The notes beneath the pieces were generated by a model. It had not been told where the DNA came from. It did not search any database and worked only from the letters and a program-made list of their open reading frames with translations. 49,778 bases of DNA, taken from NCBI RefSeq assembly GCF_021398735.1, contig NZ_CP090352.1:1-49778 (forward strand). Reading direction: 5' to 3'. The translations under genes and the position numbers were made by a program. This document shows, one piece after another, positions 22,829 to 30,865 of this stretch. Each line of letters begins with the position of its first letter. The stretch's first letter is position 1. Source of the stretch: Methylobacterium oryzae (GTDB lineage: Bacteria > Pseudomonadota > Alphaproteobacteria > Rhizobiales > Beijerinckiaceae).

Positions 22829-23341
22829 ATGAGGGAACCGGCCGGAAGCCGATCAGAACCGATGCCTCTGCCGAGCGCCATGCCGATCAGTCAGCACCAG
22901 CTTGCCGCCGCCGTGCTTGCGTCCGACCACATCGTCGATCGGCGGGTGATCGCGGCGTTCGCGGCCGATGCGGCGACACAGCCGGCGCCGAACCCGTTCC
23001 CGAACACCAGCGCTGGAGCCGTGCGCCAGGTCTGGCAGCAGCGGGTCGTCGAGTTCCAGTCGTTCGGCATCCAGGTGGCGGGCCTCGCCTGTCTGCTCAC
23101 GGCCCTGTCGAACATGAGCGTGGACGAGCCACTGGTGCAGGAGATCCTGCGGGCCGGGCCTCACACCACGAACGTGTTCAGCCATGCCGATGGCTCCCGG
23201 ATCGTCGGTGCCGTGCTCTACGGCAAGCCCGGCTTTGCTCTGCCGGCTCTTCCTATGCCGGGGAGCCTCCACCGGACCTCCAGCCGTCGGATGCGCATCC
23301 CTGCGGGCCAACTCGACTTGTTCGCAGACGCTGGAGTCTGA
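22829..23341 (+). CDS. Hypothetical protein downstream of resolvase, 170 aa
   Basis: ATG 22829, with alternative ATGs at 22862 and 22880. The central region QHQLAAAVLASDHIVDRRVIAAF, then QVWQQRVVEFQSFGIQVAGL and NMSVDEPLVQEILRAG, looks globular and alpha-helical; the last about 40 residues are Pro/Arg-rich. No signal or membrane segment is seen. It may be co-transcribed with resolvase 2. No family recognised. Confidence 0.6.
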   Translation: MREPAGSRSEPMPLPSAMPISQHQLAAAVLASDHIVDRRVIAAFAADAATQPAPNPFPNTSAGAVRQVWQQRVVEFQSFGIQVAGLACLLTALSNMSVDEPLVQEILRAGPHTTNVFSHADGSRIVGAVLYGKPGFALPALPMPGSLHRTSSRRMRIPAGQLDLFADAGV

Positions 23342-23469
23342 CGGCTGCGGATCGAGCCCAGATCCCGAACAACCTCGTCGCGGCGGCTTCGCCGGCATCC
23401 TCATCGATCGGTTGTGAGGCCGAGGCAGAGCACCTATCACGAGCAGCCTTCCAGCCGGGGCCCGCCCTG

Positions 23470-23952
23470 ATGCCCGCTTTGACCGACCGTCAGCGGATCG
23501 AGCTCGCGATCCCCGCCTACCTCGTCTACGCCATCGCGAGTGCGCCGGGCGCCTTCGTCCCGGCCGATCCGACTCTGGCCGCGAGGGCAGAGGCGGATAT
23601 CGCGGCGCTGTGCGAGAAGCTGCGGATCGCGTGCCTGGAGCCGTTTGCCGATCTGATCCCGTCCAAGCGGCAGGCGCTCATGCGCCGGCTCGAACGGATC
23701 AAGCGGCTGATGACCGCCGACTGGCATGAGCGTCCCGCGCTCAGCCTCATGCTGATGCTGTGGTGTTTCCTCAAGGACCTGACCGACCGTGAGGTCCTGG
23801 TCCTGTGGGAGGGCTCGGCGATGGATCAGGCGACGCGGATGCTGCTGCCGATGTTCGAGCACGGCTTCCGCGAGCATGGAAGCGAAGCCGTCGCCCACGA
23901 GCAGGCCGGCGTGTTGCTCGATGGCCTGCGAGCGGAGGGGCTGTACCGCTGA
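23470..23952 (+). CDS. Hypothetical helical protein, 160 aa
   Basis: ATG 23470 (MPALTDRQRIELAIPAYL). The protein is helix-rich with SKRQALMRRLERIKRLMTADW in the middle and EVLVLWEGSAMDQATRMLLPMF towards the end. The open frame continues upstream but with a shifted, low-complexity composition. It is one of several small unknown genes in a row on the + strand (22829-25000). No function recognised. Confidence 0.6.
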   Translation: MPALTDRQRIELAIPAYLVYAIASAPGAFVPADPTLAARAEADIAALCEKLRIACLEPFADLIPSKRQALMRRLERIKRLMTADWHERPALSLMLMLWCFLKDLTDREVLVLWEGSAMDQATRMLLPMFEHGFREHGSEAVAHEQAGVLLDGLRAEGLYR

Positions 23953-24215
23953 GCCGCCCCTCGGATCTGAAGGCTCCTTGAGACCAGGCACCTCGACCCG
24001 GGCGCAGGTGGCCGTGCCGCCTCCAGCTTGGGGCGGCTGGGGATGAGATCTCGATCCCAGGGTCGAGCTGCGGCTCGGTGCTCGTACGCGACGGGGCGGT
24101 GGCGTATGGGCCGTACCCGCGGGCGCGAAGCTCGACGGTCAGAGACGATGGCTCGTCCGGATCGGCGCGCGGCGCGCGACTTCTTGCAATGCCATCATGG
24201 AGAGACGCGGTTCGG

Positions 24216-24731
24216 ATGTCACAGGACAGCACACTCGCAAACGCCCTGGCCGATGTGAGGCGGCAGCGTGCAGCCCTCGAAGCCGATTTCGAGCGAGTCG
24301 GGGCGGAGTTGACGAAGCTACGCCTGGCCGAGCGGTCCCTGGCCTCCATCGTCGAAGGGACGCCCTTGGTGGACCTCCCCGACGAGCAGCCCCGTCGCCG
24401 TGCCTCGGCTAGCGGCGATCAAGCTCGCGGCGGGCGGGGTGCGGGACGCGGGCCCCGCGGCCCTCGTGCGAACTCGGCCAAGGGCCGGTTGAAGGCACTC
24501 CTGGAGGAGGCCGGGCTGCAGGGGCTGTCCCACGCTCAGATCAGCGACCGACTGCATGACGTGGCACCCAACACCCTGGCCACGTACCTCAGCATGATGA
24601 CGACGAGCGGCGAGGTCGAGCGGCACGGCGACTTCTACCGAGGTGTCGCTTCGGTTGCCGAGCCCGTGGCCGACACCTCTGACGGTGGGGATCCAGACGG
24701 TGTCGAGCACACGCCGGCCGAGGAGGAATGA
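24216..24731 (+). CDS. Hypothetical protein, coiled coil plus winged-helix-like C-terminus, 171 aa
   Basis: Chosen ATG 24216 (MSQDSTLANALADVRRQ). Residues 5-50 are a heptad-rich coiled coil (RRQRAALEADFERVGAELTK); residues 60-90 are Arg/Gly-rich; residues 90-135 resemble a winged helix (RLKALLEEAGLQGLSHAQI, then VAPNTLATYLSMM and EVERHGDFYRG). The N-terminal coiled coil plus wHTH arrangement suggests DNA binding. It overlaps the next gene by 4 bp (ATGA), so the two are coupled. Confidence 0.65.
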   Translation: MSQDSTLANALADVRRQRAALEADFERVGAELTKLRLAERSLASIVEGTPLVDLPDEQPRRRASASGDQARGGRGAGRGPRGPRANSAKGRLKALLEEAGLQGLSHAQISDRLHDVAPNTLATYLSMMTTSGEVERHGDFYRGVASVAEPVADTSDGGDPDGVEHTPAEEE

Positions 24732-25000
24732 GCGTGTCGCCGAGCGAGGATGAGGACTTCGAGCACTCCACGCTGTGCGGCTCCGTGAGCCACGACGGCG
24801 AGACGATCGACCTGGAGATCTACCGCCGTGCCGGCTCGCAGGATCCCTGGCGGATGGAGGTCGTGCACATCGGGGGTGGTTGCACGCGGTGGTCCGTGGA
24901 GTTCGCCACGGATCAGGAAGCCGTCCGAGCGTTTCGGGCGCTCGTTGCGGAGCACGGTCTGGCGATCTTCACCAGCCGAAGCTCGGATCCGCAGCACTGA
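24728..25000 (+). CDS. Small hypothetical protein, 90 aa
   Basis: ATG 24728 overlaps the previous stop by 4 bp. The sequence (CGSVSHDGETIDLEIYRR, then CTRWSVEFATDQEAVRAF) suggests a compact beta-alpha protein, acidic, without signal. It resembles small uncharacterised proteins of Methylobacterium. Its function is unknown; coupling to the DNA-binding-like partner suggests a shared role. Confidence 0.65.
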   Translation: MSVSPSEDEDFEHSTLCGSVSHDGETIDLEIYRRAGSQDPWRMEVVHIGGGCTRWSVEFATDQEAVRAFRALVAEHGLAIFTSRSSDPQH

Positions 25001-25068
25001 TCGCGTCGTCGCTCGGCTTGGAGGGTGCGGGTTGTGACGCTGGAGACCTGCCGGCTATGTGAGGCCAG

Positions 25069-25144
25069 GGGCCTGTAGCTCAACGGTTAGAGCCGACCGC
25101 TCATAACGGTCTGGTTGCAGGTTCGAGTCCTGCCGGGCCCACCA
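25069..25144 (+). tRNA. tRNA with anticodon CAT (elongator Met or Ile2)
   Basis: Complete cloverleaf: acceptor GGGCCTG (25069-25075) pairs with CGGGCCC, D-stem GCTC/GAGC, anticodon stem GACCG/CGGTC with loop CTCATAA (anticodon CAT at 25102-25104), T-arm GCAGG-TTCGAGT-CCTGC, and an encoded ACCA end (25141-25144). The overall pattern resembles the tRNA-Ile2 whose C34 is converted to lysidine, but sequence alone does not separate it from elongator Met. No initiator-type 1:72 mismatch is present. A tRNA gene on a plasmid is unusual. Confidence 0.9.
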
Positions 25145-25161
25145 TCTCTGCCGGAACTGCG

Positions 25162-25401
25162 ATGCCCTACACCCTCCAGCGCTTGGCCGCCGGCAGCTAC
25201 GACCTGCTCCTCGATGGGGACGTCGTCGGCAGTGTGGTGCGCAGCCTCTCCAAAGGCGGCGACGTCCGGGGATGGTACGCTGAGCTGTTGGAGGCCGCCC
25301 CACCTCTGCCGGCCCCGTTCACGCAGGAAGCACACCGGTTCGACACGCTGGACGACACACTCGCTTGGCTTGGCGGCGCGCAGATCGAGGGCGGCGTCTG
25401 A
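25162..25401 (+). CDS. Small hypothetical protein, 79 aa
   Basis: ATG 25162, 17 bp after the tRNA. MPYTLQRLAAGSYDLLLDG, then VVRSLSKGG and GWYAELLEAA suggest a small beta-sheet domain binding or reporting something; the ending HRFDTLDDTLAWLGG is typical for a family of unnamed small proteins in Methylobacterium. No known function. Confidence 0.7.
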   Translation: MPYTLQRLAAGSYDLLLDGDVVGSVVRSLSKGGDVRGWYAELLEAAPPLPAPFTQEAHRFDTLDDTLAWLGGAQIEGGV

Positions 25402-25547
25402 TTTTTCAACGACAGCCCATCTTGAAGGGTTCGACTGACAGGCTCCCCCGGCGCATCCGAGGACAAGTCAACAGGCCTCTACTTTTGATAGACGGAACAA
25501 GCGCTCAAACTATCCAAAATAGAAATTTGTGTCCTGCCTGCAACGCT

Positions 25548-25557
25548 TGTATACAAT
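25548..25557. promoter_or_regulatory. Palindrome TTGTATACAA upstream of the MucR-like gene
   Basis: A perfect 10-bp AT-rich palindrome 72 bp before the MucR-like start. The surrounding 25470-25570 is AT-rich, as are known MucR/Ros targets, so an autoregulatory site or promoter element is plausible. Nothing else is visible in 25402-25629. Confidence 0.3.
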
Positions 25558-25629
25558 CTCCAAACATTAAGATTGCGCACGACCAGATCGTGTTACCACC
25601 CGGGGTATTCTACTACTGGTGGGGGCACC

Positions 25630-26085
25630 ATGGACCAAAACAGGATTCCCGATACGGTCTCAGCCGCGGATTATGGGCGGATGACCGCCCATCTCGTGAG
25701 TGCCTACGTAAGGCGCAACAACGTGCCGGTCTCAGACTTGGCTACGCTGATCGCGAGTGCCGCCGATGCTCTCATCGGCCTCACGAACTCCGATACACCC
25801 GCCGCTCCGGCGGCGAGCAAGACGACGCCAGCCCAGATCCGCGCCTCCATCACGCACGAGGCGCTGATCAGCTTCGAGGATGGCAAGCGTTACAAGACGC
25901 TCAAGCGGCACCTGACCGCCTGTGGGCTGACCCCGGAGACATACCGGGCGAAGTGGGGCCTTCCACGCGACTACCCGATGGTCGCCCCTGGATACTCCGA
26001 GCGGCGTTCGGCCATCGCCATGAGCCTGCAGCTCCGCAACGGCTACCATCCCGGTACTCGAAAGACGGGGGCATCGCGAGCGTAG
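25630..26085 (+). CDS. MucR/Ros family transcriptional regulator, 151 aa
   Basis: ATG 25630 behind GGTGGGGG. The C-terminal half carries the MucR fold: SFEDGKRYKTLKRHLTACGL, then TPETYRAKWGLPRDYPMVAP and YSERRSAIA. The usual Cys before EDGK is Ser here (LISFEDGK), so the zinc site is altered, as in some Mesorhizobium relatives said to fold without zinc. MucR proteins are H-NS-like regulators of surface polysaccharide, symbiosis and foreign AT-rich DNA. On this plasmid it might silence the AT-rich islands, which is inference. It is convergent with the HNH gene, with a 9-bp gap. Confidence 0.9.
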   Translation: MDQNRIPDTVSAADYGRMTAHLVSAYVRRNNVPVSDLATLIASAADALIGLTNSDTPAAPAASKTTPAQIRASITHEALISFEDGKRYKTLKRHLTACGLTPETYRAKWGLPRDYPMVAPGYSERRSAIAMSLQLRNGYHPGTRKTGASRA

Positions 26086-26094
26086 CTGACGCTC

Positions 26095-26520
26095 TCAGGC
26101 ATAGGGGCCACCGAACAGGTCCCCGAGTGCCTTCCGTCGGAACAGCGTCCGCCAGCGTCGCCTGCGATGCTCTGGCCGATCGTGGATCATATGGCAGCGC
26201 TGGCAGAAGGCCGCGAGGTTGGCACCGGTGTTGTTCGCGGTGTCATGATCCCGGTGGGCCGCGGCGAGGACGACACGGGTGCGGCGGGCGTGCCCGAGGA
26301 TGTCGACTCCTGACACGAGCCGGATCCGGCGTCCTCGCCCGTCGCGCCACCGACCGACGTCAGCATCCCACCAGCGGCCATCGCCGAGGTGATAGACCAT
26401 GCGCCCATGCGGTCGGCCGCAGCCCTCGCAGCACCCTCTTGCCCGCTCGAACCGGATCAGCGCCGAGAGCTGGGGCCAGTCGATCGGGTAAAAGAAGCGG
26501 TGTTCGCGCCGGATCGGCAT
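26095..26520 (-). CDS. HNH-type zinc nuclease-like protein, copy 2, 141 aa
   Basis: ATG 26518-26520 (MPIRREHRFFYPIDW), 4 bp after the resolvase stop. It has the same architecture as the gene at 10961-11428: CEGCGRPH at about residue 31, then AHRDHDTANN, NLAAFCQRCHMIHD and KALGDLFGG at the end. The two copies are clearly homologous but diverged. Here the protein ends four residues after FGG, which shows that the extra tail of copy 1 is not native. Each copy follows a different resolvase, indicating a conserved partnership. Confidence 0.85.
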   Translation of the reverse strand: MPIRREHRFFYPIDWPQLSALIRFERARGCCEGCGRPHGRMVYHLGDGRWWDADVGRWRDGRGRRIRLVSGVDILGHARRTRVVLAAAHRDHDTANNTGANLAAFCQRCHMIHDRPEHRRRRWRTLFRRKALGDLFGGPYA

Positions 26521-26524
26521 CGGC

Positions 26525-27106
26525 TCACCCCTTGTCCGAGCGCGCATTGGCGCGGGCGCGGGGGAAGTAGCTGTAGAAGGTGTCGCGGTTGACGCCGAGC
26601 CGCTTGGCGATCTCGGCGACACTGATCGTGCCGGCGGCCAGCATCGCCCGGGCCGCTTCGAGGTCGGCCTCCTTGAGCTTCTTCGGCCTGCCGCCCTTGC
26701 GGCCACGAGCGAGCGCGGCCTTCAGGCCCTCCATGGTCCGCTCGCGATTGAGGTCGAGGAAGTACTCGGCCATGGCGCCGTGCATCTGCAGAGCGAAGCG
26801 GCCGTGGGCGGTGGCGCTGTCGAACTGCTCAGTGAGCGAGCGGAAGTGGATCTCCTTGACGCGCAGGCCATCGATGGTGCGCATCATCTCGACCAGCGAG
26901 CGGCCGAGGCGATCGAGCTTCCAGACCACGAGCACGTCCTCGGGACGCAGGAAGGCCAGCGCCGCCTCGAAGGCGGGGCGCTTGGTGCCAGCCTTGCCGG
27001 ACTTCTTCTCCTCGAAAAGGCGCTCGCAGCCGGCCTTCGTCAACGCGTCGCGCTGGAGGTCGAGGTTCTGATCCTGGGTGGAGACGCGGGCATAACCGAC
27101 GAACAT
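26525..27106 (-). CDS. Serine recombinase (resolvase/invertase), 193 aa
   Basis: MFVGYARVSTQDQNLDL with catalytic Ser9; WKLDRLGRSLVEMM (DRLGRS); AEYFLDLNRERTMEGL linker helix; and an HTH ending TISVAEIAKRLGVNRDTFYSYF. It is a complete Tn3/Hin-type enzyme. Directly upstream lies a 28-bp crossover-type palindrome and repeated CGTTTCTCCG elements (27127-27240). It is translated immediately before the HNH gene. No transposase or long terminal repeats are recognised nearby, so it may be a stand-alone plasmid multimer-resolution or inversion unit. Confidence 0.93.
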   Translation of the reverse strand: MFVGYARVSTQDQNLDLQRDALTKAGCERLFEEKKSGKAGTKRPAFEAALAFLRPEDVLVVWKLDRLGRSLVEMMRTIDGLRVKEIHFRSLTEQFDSATAHGRFALQMHGAMAEYFLDLNRERTMEGLKAALARGRKGGRPKKLKEADLEAARAMLAAGTISVAEIAKRLGVNRDTFYSYFPRARANARSDKG

Positions 27107-27126
27107 GTCGGGACAGTGCTACAGCT

Positions 27127-27240
27127 ACGTTTCTCCGGCAATAGAAAAGCCGACACGTTTCTCCGACAAAAACGGAGCCGTTTCAGGCCGCTCGCGGGCG
27201 GGTCCCGTTCATTGTCGGAAATACGATCAGATATCCGACA
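27127..27240. promoter_or_regulatory. res site of resolvase 3 (28-bp subsite I plus accessory repeats)
   Basis: TGTCGGA (27213-27219) and TCCGACA (27234-27240) are perfect inverted arms of a 28-bp element, exactly the length of a resolvase crossover site. Nearer the gene, ACGTTTCTCCGGCA (27127-27140) and ACGTTTCTCCGACA (27155-27168) repeat the same half-site. The remaining 27241-27472 shows no gene. Confidence 0.7.
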
Positions 27241-27472
27241 TAGTCGAGCCACGCGTCTAATGCACGGCTACCCATCGAGCCGGATGCGGATCGGAGCGAC
27301 TCTCACCTGATGAGGAAGTGTGCCTTTGAACAACTGGTCGGGATGGGCTGCCACCGATGCGCACCCAAGCGGCACGTGCACTTCATTCAAACGTCGCGTC
27401 CCAGCAATCGCTTAACCTCGTGTTCAATCCTACGGATCGAGATCGGAGCGATCTCCATTCCTGGGACCGGCC

Positions 27473-28411
27473 ATGCCAGCTGCAATGATCCACTGGTTAG
27501 CGATCTCTGTCATGGCCGCGATCACCGCTGTCTCTATGAAAATCGCTGGCCTTAGTTTTGATTGTTTCAGTGCCGCCAAGCTGGCAATTGTTTGCGCATT
27601 AATGCAATCACTGGCTTATTTTTATCAAGTCAAGCGCCCCGATGAAAATTTATCGATAACACTTAGTCTGATTGCAAAGCTTATCGCCTTTTCCGCGATG
27701 GCTACGTTGCTATCCTATGCTGTCGCAGCGACCGACCGACCGACATGGGATCAAACTTTTCTTTTATGGGATCAAACACTAGGGCTCAATTGGTTCGCCT
27801 ATCTAAATTTTATGCAGTCCCATCCCATTCTGACAACAATTTGCCGCGCCGCTTACCAAAGCGTGATAATCCAAACTTTCGTCGCGGTTGGAGTTCTTGG
27901 CTTAAGCGGCAATCTGAAGAGAGCGGAAGAATTTGTGCTTTCTTATGCCATCGCCGGCCTGATCGCCATCGCTGCATCCGGCCTAATGCCGGCTATCGCA
28001 ATGTTCATCCATATCGGATCTGACGATGCATTTACGCAGCTCGTAGACGCTCCGTTCGTCGCGACAATCAAATCTCTTCGCGATGGCTCTCTTACTAATA
28101 TTACCCTAGAGCAGATGGATGGAGTTATTACTTTTCCGAGCTTCCATACAGCGCTAGGCGTGATCTTTGGTTATTCATTTTGGGTATTACCCAAATGGAG
28201 ATGGATTGGAGTTGCTATCAATGTACTTCTAATCGCAGGAACGCCGATAAATGGCGGCCACTATTTTGTGGACATTTTAGCAGGTGTTGTAGCAGGTACT
28301 GTCGCAATTTGGATATCTCGACTAGCAACAGCTACTCGATCACCCCCACGGCATCTTGCCGAAATTTCAGGGCCACTTGGCTTGCAAGCACCGCCGATCG
28401 GAAGCGCCTAA
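27473..28411 (+). CDS. PAP2-superfamily membrane phosphatase/phosphotransferase, 312 aa
   Basis: About six hydrophobic segments. The PAP2 signature parts are FPSFHTALGV (residues 221-230, catalytic His-type motif C2) and NGGHYFVDILAG (residues 260-271, motif C3); motif C1 is weak. The N-terminal half is an integral membrane region as in inositol-phosphorylceramide-synthase-like (PAP2_3) enzymes. Such proteins dephosphorylate or transfer lipid phosphates in the membrane. AT-rich, so likely acquired. A second PAP2 protein is encoded convergently at 28934-29923. Confidence 0.85.
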   Translation: MPAAMIHWLAISVMAAITAVSMKIAGLSFDCFSAAKLAIVCALMQSLAYFYQVKRPDENLSITLSLIAKLIAFSAMATLLSYAVAATDRPTWDQTFLLWDQTLGLNWFAYLNFMQSHPILTTICRAAYQSVIIQTFVAVGVLGLSGNLKRAEEFVLSYAIAGLIAIAASGLMPAIAMFIHIGSDDAFTQLVDAPFVATIKSLRDGSLTNITLEQMDGVITFPSFHTALGVIFGYSFWVLPKWRWIGVAINVLLIAGTPINGGHYFVDILAGVVAGTVAIWISRLATATRSPPRHLAEISGPLGLQAPPIGSA

Positions 28412-28506
28412 TCCCGCAGAACAATCAACGATTGTCATTGTGGGACATTGTTGTCATATTTTGACAACTTAAATTGAATTAGTCCCAATTCGATGATTGG
28501 TTTGTG

Positions 28507-28785
28507 TCAAAAAATCTTAAGTGATGCGATTGCTGCAAACACGACTACGATAGCAATGAACGCATACTCAATCACCCCGATCCGACCGCTTTGCCGCTCT
28601 GACGACCTGTTGGGGCTACCCATCGATACCATCCCACTTTGCTTCGAACTCTGAAGGGCGAAAATGACGCTGGAGAGTTGCGGCGAATAATGCCGGAAGC
28701 ATCCATTTTGCTCATCGGAAAATAGGCAGGAACATTTTACTGCTAGATGGTTAAGAGAGTGCGCAATCTTCGCGTCGTTTGCCAT
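28507..28785 (-). CDS. Small protein with C-terminal TM helix (Flp-pilin-like tail), 92 aa, weak
   Basis: The C-terminal part RIGVIEYAFIAIVVVFAAI is one hydrophobic helix preceded by a Glu, like the Flp/Fap pilin signature; the N-terminal about 55 residues have no pilin character, and a shorter start at an internal Met (MGSPNRSSERQ) would give a typical Flp size. It could be a pilin remnant or a small membrane protein. No other Tad/Flp genes are present. Low certainty that it is expressed. Confidence 0.4.
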   Translation of the reverse strand: MANDAKIAHSLNHLAVKCSCLFSDEQNGCFRHYSPQLSSVIFALQSSKQSGMVSMGSPNRSSERQSGRIGVIEYAFIAIVVVFAAIASLKIF

Positions 28786-28933
28786 CGAGTACGGCTTGGC
28801 GTGGATGGCTGGTTTGCCCGGCCTCTGCCAGCGGCTACTGTCACCCTTTCACAATCCTAGCTGACTCGCACCTCGCTGCCTTCACATAGTCTTCCTGCAC
28901 AGAGCCGCCTCTCTCGCAGCTGCTCCTGATAGC

Positions 28934-29923
28934 TCATGCGGTCTCTGGCGTTCCACTGCTTCCCAGTGCAACTTTGCGGAACAGTCGCGCTGCCCGGTCC
29001 AGGAAAATGTAGCCGAGGTCCGAGCCACGAACTGCTAGAATGATCGAGCAGACAGCGACTAGGATGCCCACTAGCACATCAGCGATGTAATGGCCGCCGC
29101 ACCCTACCGTGGCGATAGATACAATCACGTTCAACGCCGCAGCAGGATAGCGCGTGGGCGGCCAAGTCCAGAATGCCCATGCCGCCAAGACAGCCGATGC
29201 TGCGTGGAAACTTGGGAAAGAAACAATGCCCAGCTTCGGAACCCCAATCAGATCACGAAGTGTTCCTGATCGTAGAGCATCGTAGGTCGCTACATCCGTC
29301 GCGGCAAACGGCCAAGCGGGTGTAGTCCGCAGAGTTGGATCGAGATCAGCGACGATGCCATGTGTCGGCATCAAGATGCTGATTGCCGATGTCAAAATAA
29401 TTGCAAGCGCGAACGCGCAAAGGTAACGATCGAGATGCCGAATGCGTCCCGTCGCCAAACACAGGCTGATGATCAAAACTGCCTGCGGTATCATGCTGTT
29501 ATAGATAAAACGAAAAGCTGCCGTAATGCTGGGGTGTTGGTTGAGCCAAACCATCCACGTAACGTGATTGAAGCCGAGTGATAAGTCAAAAGCGCGAACC
29601 GCGCCGTCGACAAGTGGCAGCGCAAAAGCTTGAGCCTGCCACGGTAATATCAGCGTAAAATCCAGTATTATAAAAATAACGGCGAAGAGGTCGAATGGCA
29701 GCGTCAGCCACGGCCTTTTTCGAAGCATTGGTGGGAAGCGCAATGCGATGCACAAGGCGATCAGCATAAGAACGGCGCTGGGATCCGTGGCCTGTGTCTT
29801 GAATTCAAAATGGAGGGACAGGCCTTCGACCAACCAAGCCCCTGCAAGACAGAGCGCTGCCGTAAACGGTGAAAGCGAAACAACGCGGATCGCCCTCGTG
29901 TGCTCCACTTCGACGCCTACCAT
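28934..29923 (-). CDS. PAP2-superfamily membrane phosphatase, second, 329 aa
   Basis: Multiple TM segments (for example FTAALCLAGAWLV, VLMLIALCIALRF, LFAVIFIILDFTLIL). C2-type motif FPSFHAASAV at residues 236-245 and C3-type CGGHYIADVLVGI at 275-287. Same family and layout as the gene at 27473-28411 but diverged and in opposite orientation. Likely a lipid-phosphate phosphatase or inositol-phosphate transferase of the membrane; the substrate is not deducible. ATG at 29921-29923. Confidence 0.87.
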   Translation of the reverse strand: MVGVEVEHTRAIRVVSLSPFTAALCLAGAWLVEGLSLHFEFKTQATDPSAVLMLIALCIALRFPPMLRKRPWLTLPFDLFAVIFIILDFTLILPWQAQAFALPLVDGAVRAFDLSLGFNHVTWMVWLNQHPSITAAFRFIYNSMIPQAVLIISLCLATGRIRHLDRYLCAFALAIILTSAISILMPTHGIVADLDPTLRTTPAWPFAATDVATYDALRSGTLRDLIGVPKLGIVSFPSFHAASAVLAAWAFWTWPPTRYPAAALNVIVSIATVGCGGHYIADVLVGILVAVCSIILAVRGSDLGYIFLDRAARLFRKVALGSSGTPETA

Positions 29924-30100
29924 TCTTAGAGGTCGCTATGAGAGGCATAGGGATGGTCGCAGGTTAAGATCGCCTCAAACCAACGCTGGCTTACCGTCGT
30001 GCTGAGGGCGACCGAGTGGATCGGGAAGTAGCCCCCGTAGGCGACCTCGGAGGGGATGAGTGGGAATGCTCTGCTTTTCATTTTGCGGCAGACTTGGCAG

Positions 30101-30865
30101 GTGACGCTCAGGATCATCAGCCGCTCGCTCCCCGGCCTGGGGCAGGCCTACAGCCCACCCGGAGAGGGGCCATTCCCCACCGTCATGGTGCTTCACGGCT
30201 CCGAAGGCGCTTGGTCTGGCTACAGCTATCTGAACGCCGCTATCCTGGCTGCGCATGGGTTCCTGGCTGTCCCGTTCGGCTACTCGCTGGGGGGCAACGC
30301 CTGGAATGCGGGCAACATCCTGGACGTACCGCTCGACCAAACAGCTGAAGCCCTCGCGGCCCTTCATGCCCTGCCGATCTCCGGCAAGGTAGGTCTCTAC
30401 GGCGTATCCCGAGGCGCGGAGCACGCCCTGCTCGTTACCTCTCTGATGGCGCGGGACGAGGTTCTGGGTCTGCCGGATGCCGTCGCTGTCCATGCTCCCT
30501 CGGACGTCATCTGTGGCGCATTCATCGGAGCGAACTGGCGCGATAGCGGAGATCCCGGTTGGCAGGCCTGGGATCCAGCACTGCGTGCCTGGACGTGGAA
30601 GGGCGTATCCGACGCATTGTTGCCGACGACGCCGATCGAGATTGAGCGCTACGCCGGGCCGCTGCTCCTCACGCACGGGGCGAACGACACGATGTGGTCG
30701 GCTGACATGACCCGGCGCTTGGCGGCGCGTCTGTGGCAGCACGGCCGCACGCCGGAGGTTCACCTCCTGCCCGATCAGGACCACGTCCCGATGGGCGATG
30801 GCGAGAATGCCTATCATCACTGCCTGATCGGCTTCCTCCATCGCGCGCTGACGGTTGCCCGATAG
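30101..30865 (+). CDS. BAAT-like/dienelactone-type alpha/beta hydrolase, 254 aa
   Basis: GTG 30101 is preferred: related proteins start about 10 residues before LPGLGQAYSPPGEGP; an ATG at 30056 gives 15 more residues. Nucleophile elbow GVSRGAEHALL (Ser103 from 30101), acid in LTHGANDTMW (Asp196), and His228 in PDQDHVPMG form the triad. HGSEGAWSGYSYLN supplies the oxyanion region. The family acts on acyl-thioesters or small esters. It is the only plus-strand gene between the minus-strand PAP2 gene and the minus-strand small membrane protein. Confidence 0.85.
   Translation: MTLRIISRSLPGLGQAYSPPGEGPFPTVMVLHGSEGAWSGYSYLNAAILAAHGFLAVPFGYSLGGNAWNAGNILDVPLDQTAEALAALHALPISGKVGLYGVSRGAEHALLVTSLMARDEVLGLPDAVAVHAPSDVICGAFIGANWRDSGDPGWQAWDPALRAWTWKGVSDALLPTTPIEIERYAGPLLLTHGANDTMWSADMTRRLAARLWQHGRTPEVHLLPDQDHVPMGDGENAYHHCLIGFLHRALTVAR

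Noticed and set aside
25055..25335. Minus-strand frames with peptides like RTRTCNQTVMSGRL
   Set aside because: A well-known artefact of translating the complement of a tRNA with anticodon CAT.
28450..28468. GTTGTCA-TATTT-TGACAAC as terminator of the first PAP2 gene
   Set aside because: Only seven mostly A/T pairs and followed by CTTAAATTG without a U-run; too weak to call.
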